Origin: Caryophanales bacterium UBA4951
GTDB lineage: Bacteria; Bacillota_I; Bacilli_A; RFN20; CAG-826
Assembly: GCA_002397465.1 (NCBI GenBank)
Contig: DHAP01000020.1
Coordinates: 1 to 33,579, forward strand
Direction: 5' to 3'
DNA length: 33,579 nt
Shown here: piece after piece, positions 1-8,375 of the stretch
Position numbering within the stretch: position 1 is the stretch's first letter
Layout of the letters: every line of letters begins with the position of its first letter
Position numbers and translations under genes: made by a program
The notes under the pieces: model-generated
The model's database searches: none
Told to the model about the DNA's origin: nothing
The model's input: only the letters and a program-made list of their open reading frames with translations

Positions 1-35
1 AATAAAAAGAGCTGAAAGGGGTTCCTTTTTGTCTT

Positions 36-2837
36 TTATCGGCCCTCCTCATTGAATTTTCTTTTGTTGACCCACGCTCTAAGAATGAGATAGACAAAGG
101 CAAAACCCACGAACGCAGCTAGCAAAACGCAAAGAAGAGGAAAAACATCGACGTCGAAAGAGCCGCTTGAAAAGAAATTTTGCTTAATTGCCTTATCAAA
201 TGCGAATTCTAGAAGAAAAACACCTAGTAATGCGCTCAAGGCGCTATAGGAGACCAAAAGAAGGACGCCTGAGCCATAGGACGTGGAGACGTCCTCCCTA
301 GGAAAGCCAAAGACATAAAGCATCCGTCCCTCTCTTTTGTTCTCAATGGCCGAAAGAAATGAGGATGTGAACAATAGCAAAAGGCTGATGGAGAGGCTCA
401 AGATACTCGCGAAGCCCAAAACAAGCCTCACATAGGAGACGACCTCCTCGATCGAAGACTCGATTTTCTTATTTGGGTCAATGAAACGGTAGTTAGGGTA
501 TTTCGCACTGAGCTCCTTGATGGCAGAGCCAGCTTTTTTCTCGTTTGCGTATCTAAGTATCACCTTGTCGATCTCAAGTCCGAAAGAAGACATCCCGAGG
601 ACCTCCCTCCAGAAATCGACATTGAAATAGGAATCCCCATAGATGACGTCTTTGCCTTCTTCATCGACGACCCCCACCACCTTCACTTCGGCAAAACGAT
701 AATCCCTTTCGAGGCGTTCACCGACGATCTCGCTTCCAAGCATTCCAGCCAGATACACGCTCGAAGGCTTGTCGAATGATTCATAGAGTTTCTTTGAGAG
801 GACTATCTCTTCGACCCCCACTGGTTTTCTTCCTTCGACGAGTTTGGAAAAGTCACTGGAAAAAGAAAGGCAGGAAGAGACGGGTTTAAGGTAAGAGCCG
901 ACCACGCAGTCGGAGGGAAGGGAAGGCTCGCCGTTGATGTCGTTTATCCTAATTGAGGAGACCGTGTCCACCACCCTTTCGATGGAACTCTGGCTCTTGG
1001 AGCAATAGAAAGGATTGGCGAACCCTGACGCGAAAGCCTCAGGAAAGGAAAAGTAGCTGCCGGTCGTGGAGAAATGAAAGCTCGAGAAGGCTGAGTTAGA
1101 AGAGACATCCTCTATGAGCTTCCTAGGCATGGAGTTCTTGTTGGTCAGATAGACATAAAAACGCTTGAGTTCGCTCGGCTTGTTTTTTAGGCAATGTGTC
1201 CTCTCATATTGATAGGAGCAGCGTTCGAAGACATAGTCATCGACGTTCGCGGCCTCTCTGATTTTGCTGATGAACTCGTACCCGGAAAGACGAGGCTCCA
1301 GATAGCAGGCTTTTTGCATGATCCATGGATAGCTATTATCCTCTTCGTAGGAAGAAGGGAAGCGCATCTTTTCCTCAAAGACCCATTTGTTCCATCTATG
1401 GTTGTAGTGATAGATGGTCGGCACTTCGCTTTCTTTGATGGCGACTAAGGAAAACAATTGTTCATCCACGTAAGTCCACGAATCGTTTTGAACCTCCAAA
1501 AGGAGGGACAAAGGGTTTGTTGAAAGATAGTCCCCGAGGCTTTCGTAGTTTCGAAGTATCTTCAGATGGAAGCATAAGGACGCCATCGAGGCATAAGGTA
1601 GTCCCATCACGATTTGGTCGTCTTCCAAACCACTTGGCGTCGAAGGGAAGAACTCATCCTTTTCGAGGTCCAGCCATAAGAAGTCATTGACGCTTCGGCT
1701 CGAGAATCCAGGAAGGACATAACCATCGTTTTTACCAAGGACCCTAAATTGGTTGTTTTCGGGGAAATAGCTCTCAAAAGGCGAAAGATAACTGATTCCA
1801 TAGTCATAGCAAAGAGACGGGTAATCCTGACAAAAGTCCTCCACTTCCGTTTCGTTCACGGCAAGTATCCGGTTGAAGACGCTTTCGCTTTCGTTCGCCC
1901 TTTTGACCACGATGGAGTTCTCGCCAGCCAAAGAGGAAAAGGAGGTATTCAGTTCTTTGCTCAGGTCCCTTGAGACATAAATCGATAAGCCTAGCGACAA
2001 TAGTGAGAAAGTGATGACAAGGCTCGAAAGAACGCTTCTTTTTCCCTTCTCCTTGAGGACATGATATGAATGCTTGAGCCATGACGTGAAAGGAAGCCCA
2101 CCCTTTCTTTTGTCTAGCGGAGCCCTTAACGATGAAATGGGTTTCCCTTCTACCTCGGAGTTTTTAATAGATGAGGGCTCTTCGATGAACGACCCGTTCT
2201 TCAGATGCAGTATCAGATCCCCGTATCGCCCACCCCTATTGATGTCATGGCTCACGACCACCACAAGTCTATTCCTAGAAATCTCCTTTAGATAAGTGTA
2301 GATGGCCTCAGCGTTTTCTTTGTCTAATGATCCAGTCGGCTCATCGCATAGCAATAGTCTTGGCTCATTGGTCAAGGCTCTGGCCAAAGCCACCCTTTGC
2401 CTTTCTCCGCCTGAGAGATTATTGGCCCGGCACCCGCTTTTGTTCTCTATCTCAAAAGCCCATAAAAGATCCTTGCCTTTCTTATCTAGCAAACGCTGGG
2501 ACATCGATGAGGTCGCCTTCAGCGGAAAGATGACGTTCTCGAGGGCGCTCTCTAGTTCCAGCATGTCGCAAGATTGACGGATGTATCCGATTTTCTTAAG
2601 TCGGAAATGGCATCTTTCATCCTCATCTATGCCCTTCAGCAAAGAGCCGAGGACCCTCACCTCGCCATGATAGGAGACATCAAGGCCAGAGAAGATATCC
2701 AAGAGGGTGCTCTTCCCACACCCGGAATCCCCGATGATGAAAACCAAGCCTTTTTCGGGGAAGACATAACTGAGGTCATCGAATATCACATGTTCGCCAT
2801 ATCGTTTGCTTAGATGGGAGATGCCGATGGGGTTCAT
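36..2837 (-). CDS. ABC exporter, ATPase-permease fusion (MacB/FtsX-like), 933 aa
   Basis: A single chain carries an N-terminal nucleotide-binding domain (about 1-230) and an FtsX/MacB-type permease. Visible ATPase motifs are Walker A GDSGCGKST (36-44), signature LSGGERQR (141-148), Walker B LLLCDEPTG and a switch HD near 198. A membrane segment near 265-287 is followed by an extracytoplasmic region of about 500 residues and then three C-terminal membrane segments, which is the MacB layout. The family works by mechanotransmission rather than a classical transport channel. It exports peptides, lipoproteins or antimicrobials, or removes them from the membrane; the substrate here is unknown. Its ATG overlaps the stop of the preceding ABC gene (ATGA), so the two are probably translated together and may form a heterodimer. 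No strong terminator is visible in the 35 nt before the window edge. The family call is firm and the substrate is not. Confidence 0.88.
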   Translation of the reverse strand: MNPIGISHLSKRYGEHVIFDDLSYVFPEKGLVFIIGDSGCGKSTLLDIFSGLDVSYHGEVRVLGSLLKGIDEDERCHFRLKKIGYIRQSCDMLELESALENVIFPLKATSSMSQRLLDKKGKDLLWAFEIENKSGCRANNLSGGERQRVALARALTNEPRLLLCDEPTGSLDKENAEAIYTYLKEISRNRLVVVVSHDINRGGRYGDLILHLKNGSFIEEPSSIKNSEVEGKPISSLRAPLDKRKGGLPFTSWLKHSYHVLKEKGKRSVLSSLVITFSLLSLGLSIYVSRDLSKELNTSFSSLAGENSIVVKRANESESVFNRILAVNETEVEDFCQDYPSLCYDYGISYLSPFESYFPENNQFRVLGKNDGYVLPGFSSRSVNDFLWLDLEKDEFFPSTPSGLEDDQIVMGLPYASMASLCFHLKILRNYESLGDYLSTNPLSLLLEVQNDSWTYVDEQLFSLVAIKESEVPTIYHYNHRWNKWVFEEKMRFPSSYEEDNSYPWIMQKACYLEPRLSGYEFISKIREAANVDDYVFERCSYQYERTHCLKNKPSELKRFYVYLTNKNSMPRKLIEDVSSNSAFSSFHFSTTGSYFSFPEAFASGFANPFYCSKSQSSIERVVDTVSSIRINDINGEPSLPSDCVVGSYLKPVSSCLSFSSDFSKLVEGRKPVGVEEIVLSKKLYESFDKPSSVYLAGMLGSEIVGERLERDYRFAEVKVVGVVDEEGKDVIYGDSYFNVDFWREVLGMSSFGLEIDKVILRYANEKKAGSAIKELSAKYPNYRFIDPNKKIESSIEEVVSYVRLVLGFASILSLSISLLLLFTSSFLSAIENKREGRMLYVFGFPREDVSTSYGSGVLLLVSYSALSALLGVFLLEFAFDKAIKQNFFSSGSFDVDVFPLLCVLLAAFVGFAFVYLILRAWVNKRKFNEEGR

Positions 2838-4903
2838 TCGTCTTTGAGCTCCTCGCTGAGGTTCTTGTTTTTGACGCTTCTATAAGGGACATAAGCCCCG
2901 ATGAAGGCGATGAGAAGGGAGAAAACGATTATCCCTAACGGCAAAAGAAAGGGGATGCCAAACATTTTGAGATACGGAATTTTGATAAGGTTATCCATCC
3001 CCACCTTTGAGGAGATGATTTTTGAGAAGGCCTTTGAGACGGGGGACGAGGCAGTCAAAGATAACAACGCTGCCAAAAAAGAAGTGATGACGCTCGGCAA
3101 TAAATGCAAGGCCATCGATGATTTTCGATCGCTTCCCAAGGCCCATAATATCGCCGCCTCCTTCTTTCTTTCGAGGAAGGACGAATATGCCAAAAAGGCC
3201 ACGATGAAAGAGACGCCGAGAATGGCGATGAACAAAAAGGGCATGAGGCTTTCAAAGAAGGCGCTGGTCAAAGACAAGAAACTCTCCTCGACTAGAAACG
3301 AATCCGAAGCCAAAGTGAGCTCATCCTCGTTCTTTTCAAGTTCGGAAATTAGCTCCTTGGCTGGCTTTACCTCGTTCTCTGAGCCGAGGAAGAGAAGATA
3401 GCCATAGGAAGAATAGGCGCTCCCATCGTCGCTTGAGGCAATGAAAGACGAGACCGTCGTCTCTTCGTTTTTGCCTCTTGAGATTTCCTTTAACTCATAG
3501 TCCATGAAATAATCGTCAATCGCCTCGTAGGGGTAAAAGATTTTTGGGGTGCTCAAAAAGGAGAATTCTTCTACCACCGCCGCAATGATGAAAGAAAAAG
3601 AGAAATGGGCTTCATCAAAATAGTCCGAAAAGGAAAAGGAGTTCGACGAGGCGAGTTTTATCTCCATTCCAAGAAGGGAAAAGGGAAACAAGGCGGCGAA
3701 TTCCTTGTTGACCAGCACTTCGTCAATAGAGCCTCGCTCAGGAAGGCTGCCCTCATAGCTGAACGCTGTCTTTCTATTGGACAAGCTCACGTCATCCAAG
3801 GCCACGAAAGTGGCTTCTTCTTGTTCGATGCCATTGAGGGAATAACCCATTCTCGAGGGGAAAATATAAGAGTAATCGATGGCCAGCCTTTTCTTGGGAA
3901 TCGAGGATAGTCGCCTCTCGGCCACCTCAAGTTCCGGCCTTTTTTCCTGAACCAACGATAATGGAGTCCCTTCAAGTTCATAGCTCTTCTTGCTCGAAAG
4001 CCTCAATGAAAGATAAGAAAGGCTTTTCTTCCCTTCCTCATAGGCGCAAATCTTTGAGCCCTCATAAAAACCGATTGAGAGGATGATGGCCAAAAAGCCC
4101 AAGAATGATGAGACCAAAGACAAGGAATTCTTCAGGGCGTCTTTCTTGTAACGGTGCTTGAGCAAAGACGAGACCCAGCTTTTGTCTTGCCCCCGTTTAT
4201 ATAGGCTTTTTGCGCCTTTTTCTTTGCAAAAGCCACCCGTATCGCCCTTGACCTCGCCATTTTCCAGCTCGATTATCCGATCGGAATACTCTCTCACGAT
4301 CCTTTCGTTATGACTGACCAGCACCACCAAACGGCTCCTCGAGAGTTTCTTCAATAGTTCCATCACCAATCTCTCGTTTTGTTCATCTAGAGCCCCGGTC
4401 GGCTCATCGGCAAAGATGGTCTTTGGCTCCGTGATGATGGCCCGCAAGATGGCGACCCTTTGTTTTTCGCCGCCCGAAAGAAGACCGCATTTCTTGTTCA
4501 TCAGGCTCTCGATGCCAAACTCTTTGAAGAGGATCCCGGCTTTGAGCCGGGCCTTCTTCTTGCTTACGCCCCGTATGAGCAAAGGAAGCGTGACGTTAAA
4601 AATGGCGTCATATTCCTCAAGGAGGTTGAAGTGCTGGTAGATGAACCCACAGTCAAAATTGTGATAATCCTCTTCTTCTTTCTTCGATAAGGATGAGAGG
4701 TCCTTATCCTGGAAGATGATGCTGCCTTCGCTTGGCTTATCCATGTTGGAAAGAAGGTTCAGAAAAGTGGACTTCCCACTGCCGCTGGCCCCTTTGATCG
4801 AGACCAAGCCGGAAGAAGGAAGCTCAAGGCTCACGTGCCGTAAGGCCCACTTGTCATTTGAGGAGACACGGAAGAGTTTTCCAAGATCGTTTACTTTATA
4901 TAT
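2834..4903 (-). CDS. ABC exporter, ATPase-permease fusion, about 689 aa with probable ATA start
   Basis: This is an N-terminal ATPase domain joined to an FtsX-type permease. The first conventional start (GTG, 4834) gives 666 residues but begins only 14 residues before Walker A (GASGSGKST), which removes the first beta strand and the A-loop. The frame stays open upstream and encodes 23 more residues including KVNDLGKLF and WALRHVSLEL, the usual start of this fold. No ATG, GTG or TTG lies in frame there, but an ATA codon at 4901-4903 sits 7 nt after AGGAGG (4911-4916). With that start, Walker A falls at about 38-46, matching the neighbouring transporter. Signature LSGGEKQR and Walker B IFADEPTG are intact. 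One membrane segment follows the ATPase and three close the protein. The stop overlaps the next ABC gene. Alternatives are a lost start codon or a base error. Confidence 0.82.
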   Translation of the reverse strand: MYKVNDLGKLFRVSSNDKWALRHVSLELPSSGLVSIKGASGSGKSTFLNLLSNMDKPSEGSIIFQDKDLSSLSKKEEEDYHNFDCGFIYQHFNLLEEYDAIFNVTLPLLIRGVSKKKARLKAGILFKEFGIESLMNKKCGLLSGGEKQRVAILRAIITEPKTIFADEPTGALDEQNERLVMELLKKLSRSRLVVLVSHNERIVREYSDRIIELENGEVKGDTGGFCKEKGAKSLYKRGQDKSWVSSLLKHRYKKDALKNSLSLVSSFLGFLAIILSIGFYEGSKICAYEEGKKSLSYLSLRLSSKKSYELEGTPLSLVQEKRPELEVAERRLSSIPKKRLAIDYSYIFPSRMGYSLNGIEQEEATFVALDDVSLSNRKTAFSYEGSLPERGSIDEVLVNKEFAALFPFSLLGMEIKLASSNSFSFSDYFDEAHFSFSFIIAAVVEEFSFLSTPKIFYPYEAIDDYFMDYELKEISRGKNEETTVSSFIASSDDGSAYSSYGYLLFLGSENEVKPAKELISELEKNEDELTLASDSFLVEESFLSLTSAFFESLMPFLFIAILGVSFIVAFLAYSSFLERKKEAAILWALGSDRKSSMALHLLPSVITSFLAALLSLTASSPVSKAFSKIISSKVGMDNLIKIPYLKMFGIPFLLPLGIIVFSLLIAFIGAYVPYRSVKNKNLSEELKDE

Positions 4904-4937
4904 AAAAAGGCCTCCTAGTTTTATCTAGGAAGCCAAA
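4904..4937 (-). terminator. Rho-independent terminator after the DUF951 gene, overlapping a Shine-Dalgarno
   Basis: On the minus strand GGCTTCCTAG pairs with CTAGGAGGCC across an ATAAAA loop. There is one G-T pair, and a run of five T follows. It starts 3 nt after the DUF951 stop. Its 3' arm contains the AGGAGG that would serve as ribosome binding site for the ABC gene starting at 4903, so a formed hairpin would both end transcription and hide that site. Confidence 0.8.
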
Positions 4938-4939
4938 GC

Positions 4940-5161
4940 TTACTTTTGACCAGCAATCGGAACGGGTCCCTCGTTATGGGAGATGACCTTCTTGATTTTG
5001 TCGTTGAACTCCGCCCGGTCAATCATCAGGATCCGTCCGCATCCGAGGCATTTGATTTTGATGTCGGCCCCCAATCGGACGATTTGAAATAGCTTGCTCC
5101 TCGTTTCACAAGGGTGGCTCTTCTTCATCTCGATGACATCGTAGATGGTGTAGTCTACCAA
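4940..5161 (-). CDS. DUF951 family protein, 73 aa
   Basis: A small soluble protein with the DUF951 hallmarks: an opening like VDYTIYDVIEMKK, then HPC, then GADIKIKCLGCGR. This family is widespread in Firmicutes, often near ychF or rpsF, and has no established biochemical role. The Cys (HPC) plus the CxxC pair could bind a metal, which is inference. The start is TTG at 5159-5161. It is supported by GGAGG at 5169-5173, a spacing of 7 nt, inside the end of fhs, and the start overlaps the fhs stop. It is the last gene of the rny-to-fhs operon and a terminator follows immediately. Confidence 0.88.
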   Translation of the reverse strand: MVDYTIYDVIEMKKSHPCETRSKLFQIVRLGADIKIKCLGCGRILMIDRAEFNDKIKKVISHNEGPVPIAGQK

Positions 5162-6771
5162 GGCTTGTCCTCCATCTTGATGGCGCTCGGGAGCCGTGGG
5201 AGCCCTGGCATTGTCATGATGGCGCCGGTAAGAGGAACCACGAAGTTCGCGCCAGCCGAGAGATTGGCTTCCCTGATGGTGATGGTGAATCCTTTCGGAG
5301 CCCCCAAAACCTTCGGGTCATCAGTCAAAGACTGTGGGGTCTTGGCCATGCAGATATAGGCATTGGAGAATCCCATCTTCTCATATTGCTCAAGCTGCTC
5401 TTCGGCTTTGGGCTCATAGACGACTTTGCCAGCCCGATAGACCTCTTTGCATATGGTTTCGATCTTGCTCTTCAAAGGCTTGTTCAGCTCATAAAGCGGA
5501 TGGTAGTTGCTCGGGACGTTGGCTAAGAGGCTCTGGACCTTCTTGGCAAGCTCGATCGAGCCATTCCCGCCTTTGAGGAAGCCATCGAGGAAGGCATATT
5601 CATAATGATGGTCTTCGCACCACTTCTCCAAATAGGCGACTTCTTTGTCGCTGTCGCTTTCGAAATGGTTGATGGCGACGATGACCGGAAGCCCGAACTT
5701 CTTGATGTTCTCGACGTGGGTCTCAAGATTCTCCATTCCTTTGGACAAGGCGTCGACGTCTTCATTAGCAAGTTCTTCGAAAGGCTTGCCGCCATGCATC
5801 TTCAAAGCCCTGATGGTGGCGACCATCACGGCGAGATCCGGATGCAGCTGTCCTTCCCTAGAAGCGATATCAAGGAACTTTTCGGCGCCTAAATCAGCGG
5901 CGAATCCGGCTTCGGTGATGACGATTGGGGCTAATTTCAACGCCATCTTGGTGGCGATCAAAGAATTGCAGCCATGGGCGATGTTGGCGAAAGGCCCGCC
6001 GTGTATGAGGACTGGGTTGTTTTCAAGGGTCTGGACGAGGTTAGGCTTTAGGGCTTCCTTCATCAGCTTCATGACTGCGTGGGAGCAGTTGAGGTCTTTG
6101 ACCGTCACCGGCTTCCCGTCTTTCGTATAAGCGACGATGATCCTAAGAAGCCTCTCATGGAAATCATCCTCGTCTTTGGCAAGGCACATGATGGCCATCA
6201 TCTCGCTGGCGACGGTGATGACGAAGCCGTCTTTTCTTTCGACGCCGTTTTTGTGTCCTTGGCCGATAGTTATTTCCCTTAGGGAGCGGTCATTCATGTC
6301 CATGGCCCGCTTCCAGACGATGCGTTCAGGGTCGATGTTCAATGGGTTATCAAAGTAAATCGAGTTGTCGATGACAGCCGAGATCAAATTGATCGAACTC
6401 GTCAAAGCGTGCATGTCACCGGTGAAATGTAAGTTGATGTCCTCGCTTGGGGCGACTGAGGCAAGCCCGCCGCCGGTGGCCCCGCCTTTGATGCCAAAGA
6501 CCGGCCCAAGGGCTGGCTCGCGGAGGCAAAGCATGGCCTTTTGGCCAATCTTGCCAAATCCTTCGGCCAGGGCGATCGAGGTCGTGGTTTTGCCTTCTCC
6601 GGCTTTCGTCGGGGTGATGGCGGTCACAAGGACAAGCTTTCCGTCCTGCTTGTTCTTGAGTTTCTCGTTTATCGTGGTGTCGATCTTGGCTTTGTAGAAG
6701 CCATAAGGTATTACATAGTCGGTATCGATGCCGGCGTTCCTAGCGATTTCGTTAATCTTTAAAAGAGCCAT
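5155..6771 (-). CDS. fhs: Formate-tetrahydrofolate ligase
   Basis: This cytoplasmic enzyme makes 10-formyl-tetrahydrofolate from formate, ATP and THF, feeding purine synthesis and Met-tRNA formylation. At 538 residues it is close to the usual 555. The P-loop TPTKAGEGKTT lies at 53-63, and family blocks such as WKRAMDMNDR, GGPFANIAHGCNS and GLPVIVAINHF are present. The ATG start follows AGGGGG at a good distance. The gene sits 48 nt downstream of tcdA in the same direction and overlaps the DUF951 start by a few bases. I looked for a THF riboswitch in front and saw none, and the gap is too short for one, so expression probably follows the operon promoter ahead of rny. Confidence 0.96.
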   Translation of the reverse strand: MALLKINEIARNAGIDTDYVIPYGFYKAKIDTTINEKLKNKQDGKLVLVTAITPTKAGEGKTTTSIALAEGFGKIGQKAMLCLREPALGPVFGIKGGATGGGLASVAPSEDINLHFTGDMHALTSSINLISAVIDNSIYFDNPLNIDPERIVWKRAMDMNDRSLREITIGQGHKNGVERKDGFVITVASEMMAIMCLAKDEDDFHERLLRIIVAYTKDGKPVTVKDLNCSHAVMKLMKEALKPNLVQTLENNPVLIHGGPFANIAHGCNSLIATKMALKLAPIVITEAGFAADLGAEKFLDIASREGQLHPDLAVMVATIRALKMHGGKPFEELANEDVDALSKGMENLETHVENIKKFGLPVIVAINHFESDSDKEVAYLEKWCEDHHYEYAFLDGFLKGGNGSIELAKKVQSLLANVPSNYHPLYELNKPLKSKIETICKEVYRAGKVVYEPKAEEQLEQYEKMGFSNAYICMAKTPQSLTDDPKVLGAPKGFTITIREANLSAGANFVVPLTGAIMTMPGLPRLPSAIKMEDKPW

Positions 6772-6819
6772 GGTTACATCCCCCTTTTGTGGTTTGAATT
6801 TTTCCTATGACTAAGGATA

Positions 6820-7512
6820 TTACTTCGTCTTTGTCTTTAAAAGAGACGAGAGAGCCAAATATGCCAAAAGAAGGCCGGATGAAGATGGCACCATCATCAT
6901 GCTGGAGGGCTTTTTGCCCCTGACCAAAGGAATCTCTTTGGAGAGGACGCAGGTGAATTTCTTCATGTCGATGTTTCTTTTGCGGCATTCGCCCCTGATC
7001 TTTTTGCCGAGGGGATCGCCCTCGCTTTTGTCGAGGCGGCACGAATAGACTTTGCTTGGGTCGAGGCGGTTTCCCATCCCTAGTGAGAGCAATAACGGAA
7101 TCCCTGTCGCTGAAGAGTATTCCATCAATGCCAATTTGGCTTCGACGTCATCGACGCAGTCTATGAGGATGTCACATGAGGAATAATCATGGGCGGCCAA
7201 ACTCTCTTTGTTGATGAGATAGCATTCTGGGAGCACTTCGACGTCAAGGCGGATGGCTTTGGCGTATAAGAAGGCGGCCCCGGCCTTTTTGCTTCCGATG
7301 TCGTCTCTTTTATAAAGGATCTGGCGGTTGAGGTTGCTCTCGTCCACCACGTCTTTGTCGATAATGTGAATATGCCCGACGCCGGATCGTACGAGGGCTT
7401 CGAAAAGAGTCCCTCCGACCCCGCCGAGCCCAAAGACGGCGACCGTTTTGTTCTTAAGTGAGGCGAGCTCTTCTTTTCCTAGAAGCATCTCGCTGCGGGA
7501 ATCAATGCTCAT
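6820..7512 (-). CDS. tcdA: tRNA threonylcarbamoyladenosine dehydratase (ThiF/E1-like)
   Basis: TcdA activates the carboxyl of t6A37 with ATP and closes it to the cyclic ct6A form on ANN-decoding tRNAs. The 230-residue protein has the E1-like Rossmann start VFGLGGVGG (26-34), an acidic IIDKD stretch, SNLNRQ (59-64) and DCVDDVEAK, in the order typical of TcdA/CsdL. It is somewhat shorter than the E. coli protein (268 aa). The ATG overlaps the miaA stop as ATGA. The company of miaA and miaB supports a tRNA role over other ThiF-family roles such as MoeB or ThiF, and no sulfur-carrier protein gene is nearby. Confidence 0.88.
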   Translation of the reverse strand: MSIDSRSEMLLGKEELASLKNKTVAVFGLGGVGGTLFEALVRSGVGHIHIIDKDVVDESNLNRQILYKRDDIGSKKAGAAFLYAKAIRLDVEVLPECYLINKESLAAHDYSSCDILIDCVDDVEAKLALMEYSSATGIPLLLSLGMGNRLDPSKVYSCRLDKSEGDPLGKKIRGECRKRNIDMKKFTCVLSKEIPLVRGKKPSSMMMVPSSSGLLLAYLALSSLLKTKTK

Positions 7513-8375
7513 AACGATTTGATGATATCCCCCAAAGAAGAAACTTCAATGATGGGAAATTGATGAAGGAACCAGCTGAACTGGGCCTTCACGTAATGGC
7601 GGGTGTTCTTTTTGATGAGGTCTTTTGTCTCTTCGAGCGTGGCATTCCCGTCGATATAAGGGAAAAGCTCCTTGACCCCGATTGCCTTAAAGGCCATCGC
7701 CGAACGTCCGTATTTTTCGATAAGGGGAATCGTCTCTTCGAGCAAACCGTTCTTGAACATCGTCTCGACCCGTTCCTCGACGTGGGAATAAAGCTCTTCC
7801 CTTTCTTTCACGAGGGCGAAGAACTTGCTCTCGAAAATGGCCTTGTGGCTCTGCTCGGCGATCAACTCGCTTTTGCTCTTCCCAGAGGATAGGCAAATGG
7901 CGATGGCACGCAAGACCCGTCTTTGGTTATGAGGGTGGATTTTCTTGGCTTCCAAGGGGTCCAGCTCTTCGAGTTTCCTATGCAAATCCTCTTCGGAAAG
8001 CGACAAATACGGGGATAAATCCACTTTTGAGGTATCCACGCTGAAATCATAATCATAGAGGGCTGAACGGATGTAGAGCCCACTGCCGCCGACCAAAATC
8101 GGGGTATGTCCTTTCTTGAGGACTTCCTTTATGCACTCGCGGCAATCCTTCTGATAACGAGCGATGTCATAGCCTTCCGATAAGGGCACGAAAGAATAAA
8201 GATGATGAGGAACCTTTTTCTTCATTTCCTCGCTCGGCGCGGCCGTCGCTATGGTGAGTCCTTCATAAACCTGAAAGGCATCGGCGTTGATGATCTCGCC
8301 TTTCAGCATTTCCGCCAAAGAGATGGCGAGTTCGCTTTTGCCAACGCCCGTAGGGCCCGTCAGGACGATGATCAT
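7509..8375 (-). CDS. miaA: tRNA dimethylallyltransferase
   Basis: MiaA transfers a dimethylallyl group from DMAPP to A37 of UNN-decoding tRNAs, giving i6A37. The 288-residue protein has P-loop GPTGVGKS (7-14), the DAFQVYEG block (32-39), GGSGLYIRS (96-104) and HPHNQRRVLRA, all standard for the family; the usual length is 290-315. The start overlaps the miaB stop (ATGA) and the stop overlaps the tcdA start. The order miaB-miaA places the enzyme that makes the MiaB substrate directly behind MiaB. Confidence 0.96.
   Translation of the reverse strand: MIIVLTGPTGVGKSELAISLAEMLKGEIINADAFQVYEGLTIATAAPSEEMKKKVPHHLYSFVPLSEGYDIARYQKDCRECIKEVLKKGHTPILVGGSGLYIRSALYDYDFSVDTSKVDLSPYLSLSEEDLHRKLEELDPLEAKKIHPHNQRRVLRAIAICLSSGKSKSELIAEQSHKAIFESKFFALVKEREELYSHVEERVETMFKNGLLEETIPLIEKYGRSAMAFKAIGVKELFPYIDGNATLEETKDLIKKNTRHYVKAQFSWFLHQFPIIEVSSLGDIIKSL

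Noticed and set aside
5645..6130. Long plus-strand frames inside fhs
   Set aside because: They are antisense shadows of a GC-rich, strongly conserved gene, with no ribosome site or family likeness.
6772..6819. THF riboswitch ahead of fhs
   Set aside because: The gap is only 48 nt, too short, and no conserved THF aptamer blocks are present.
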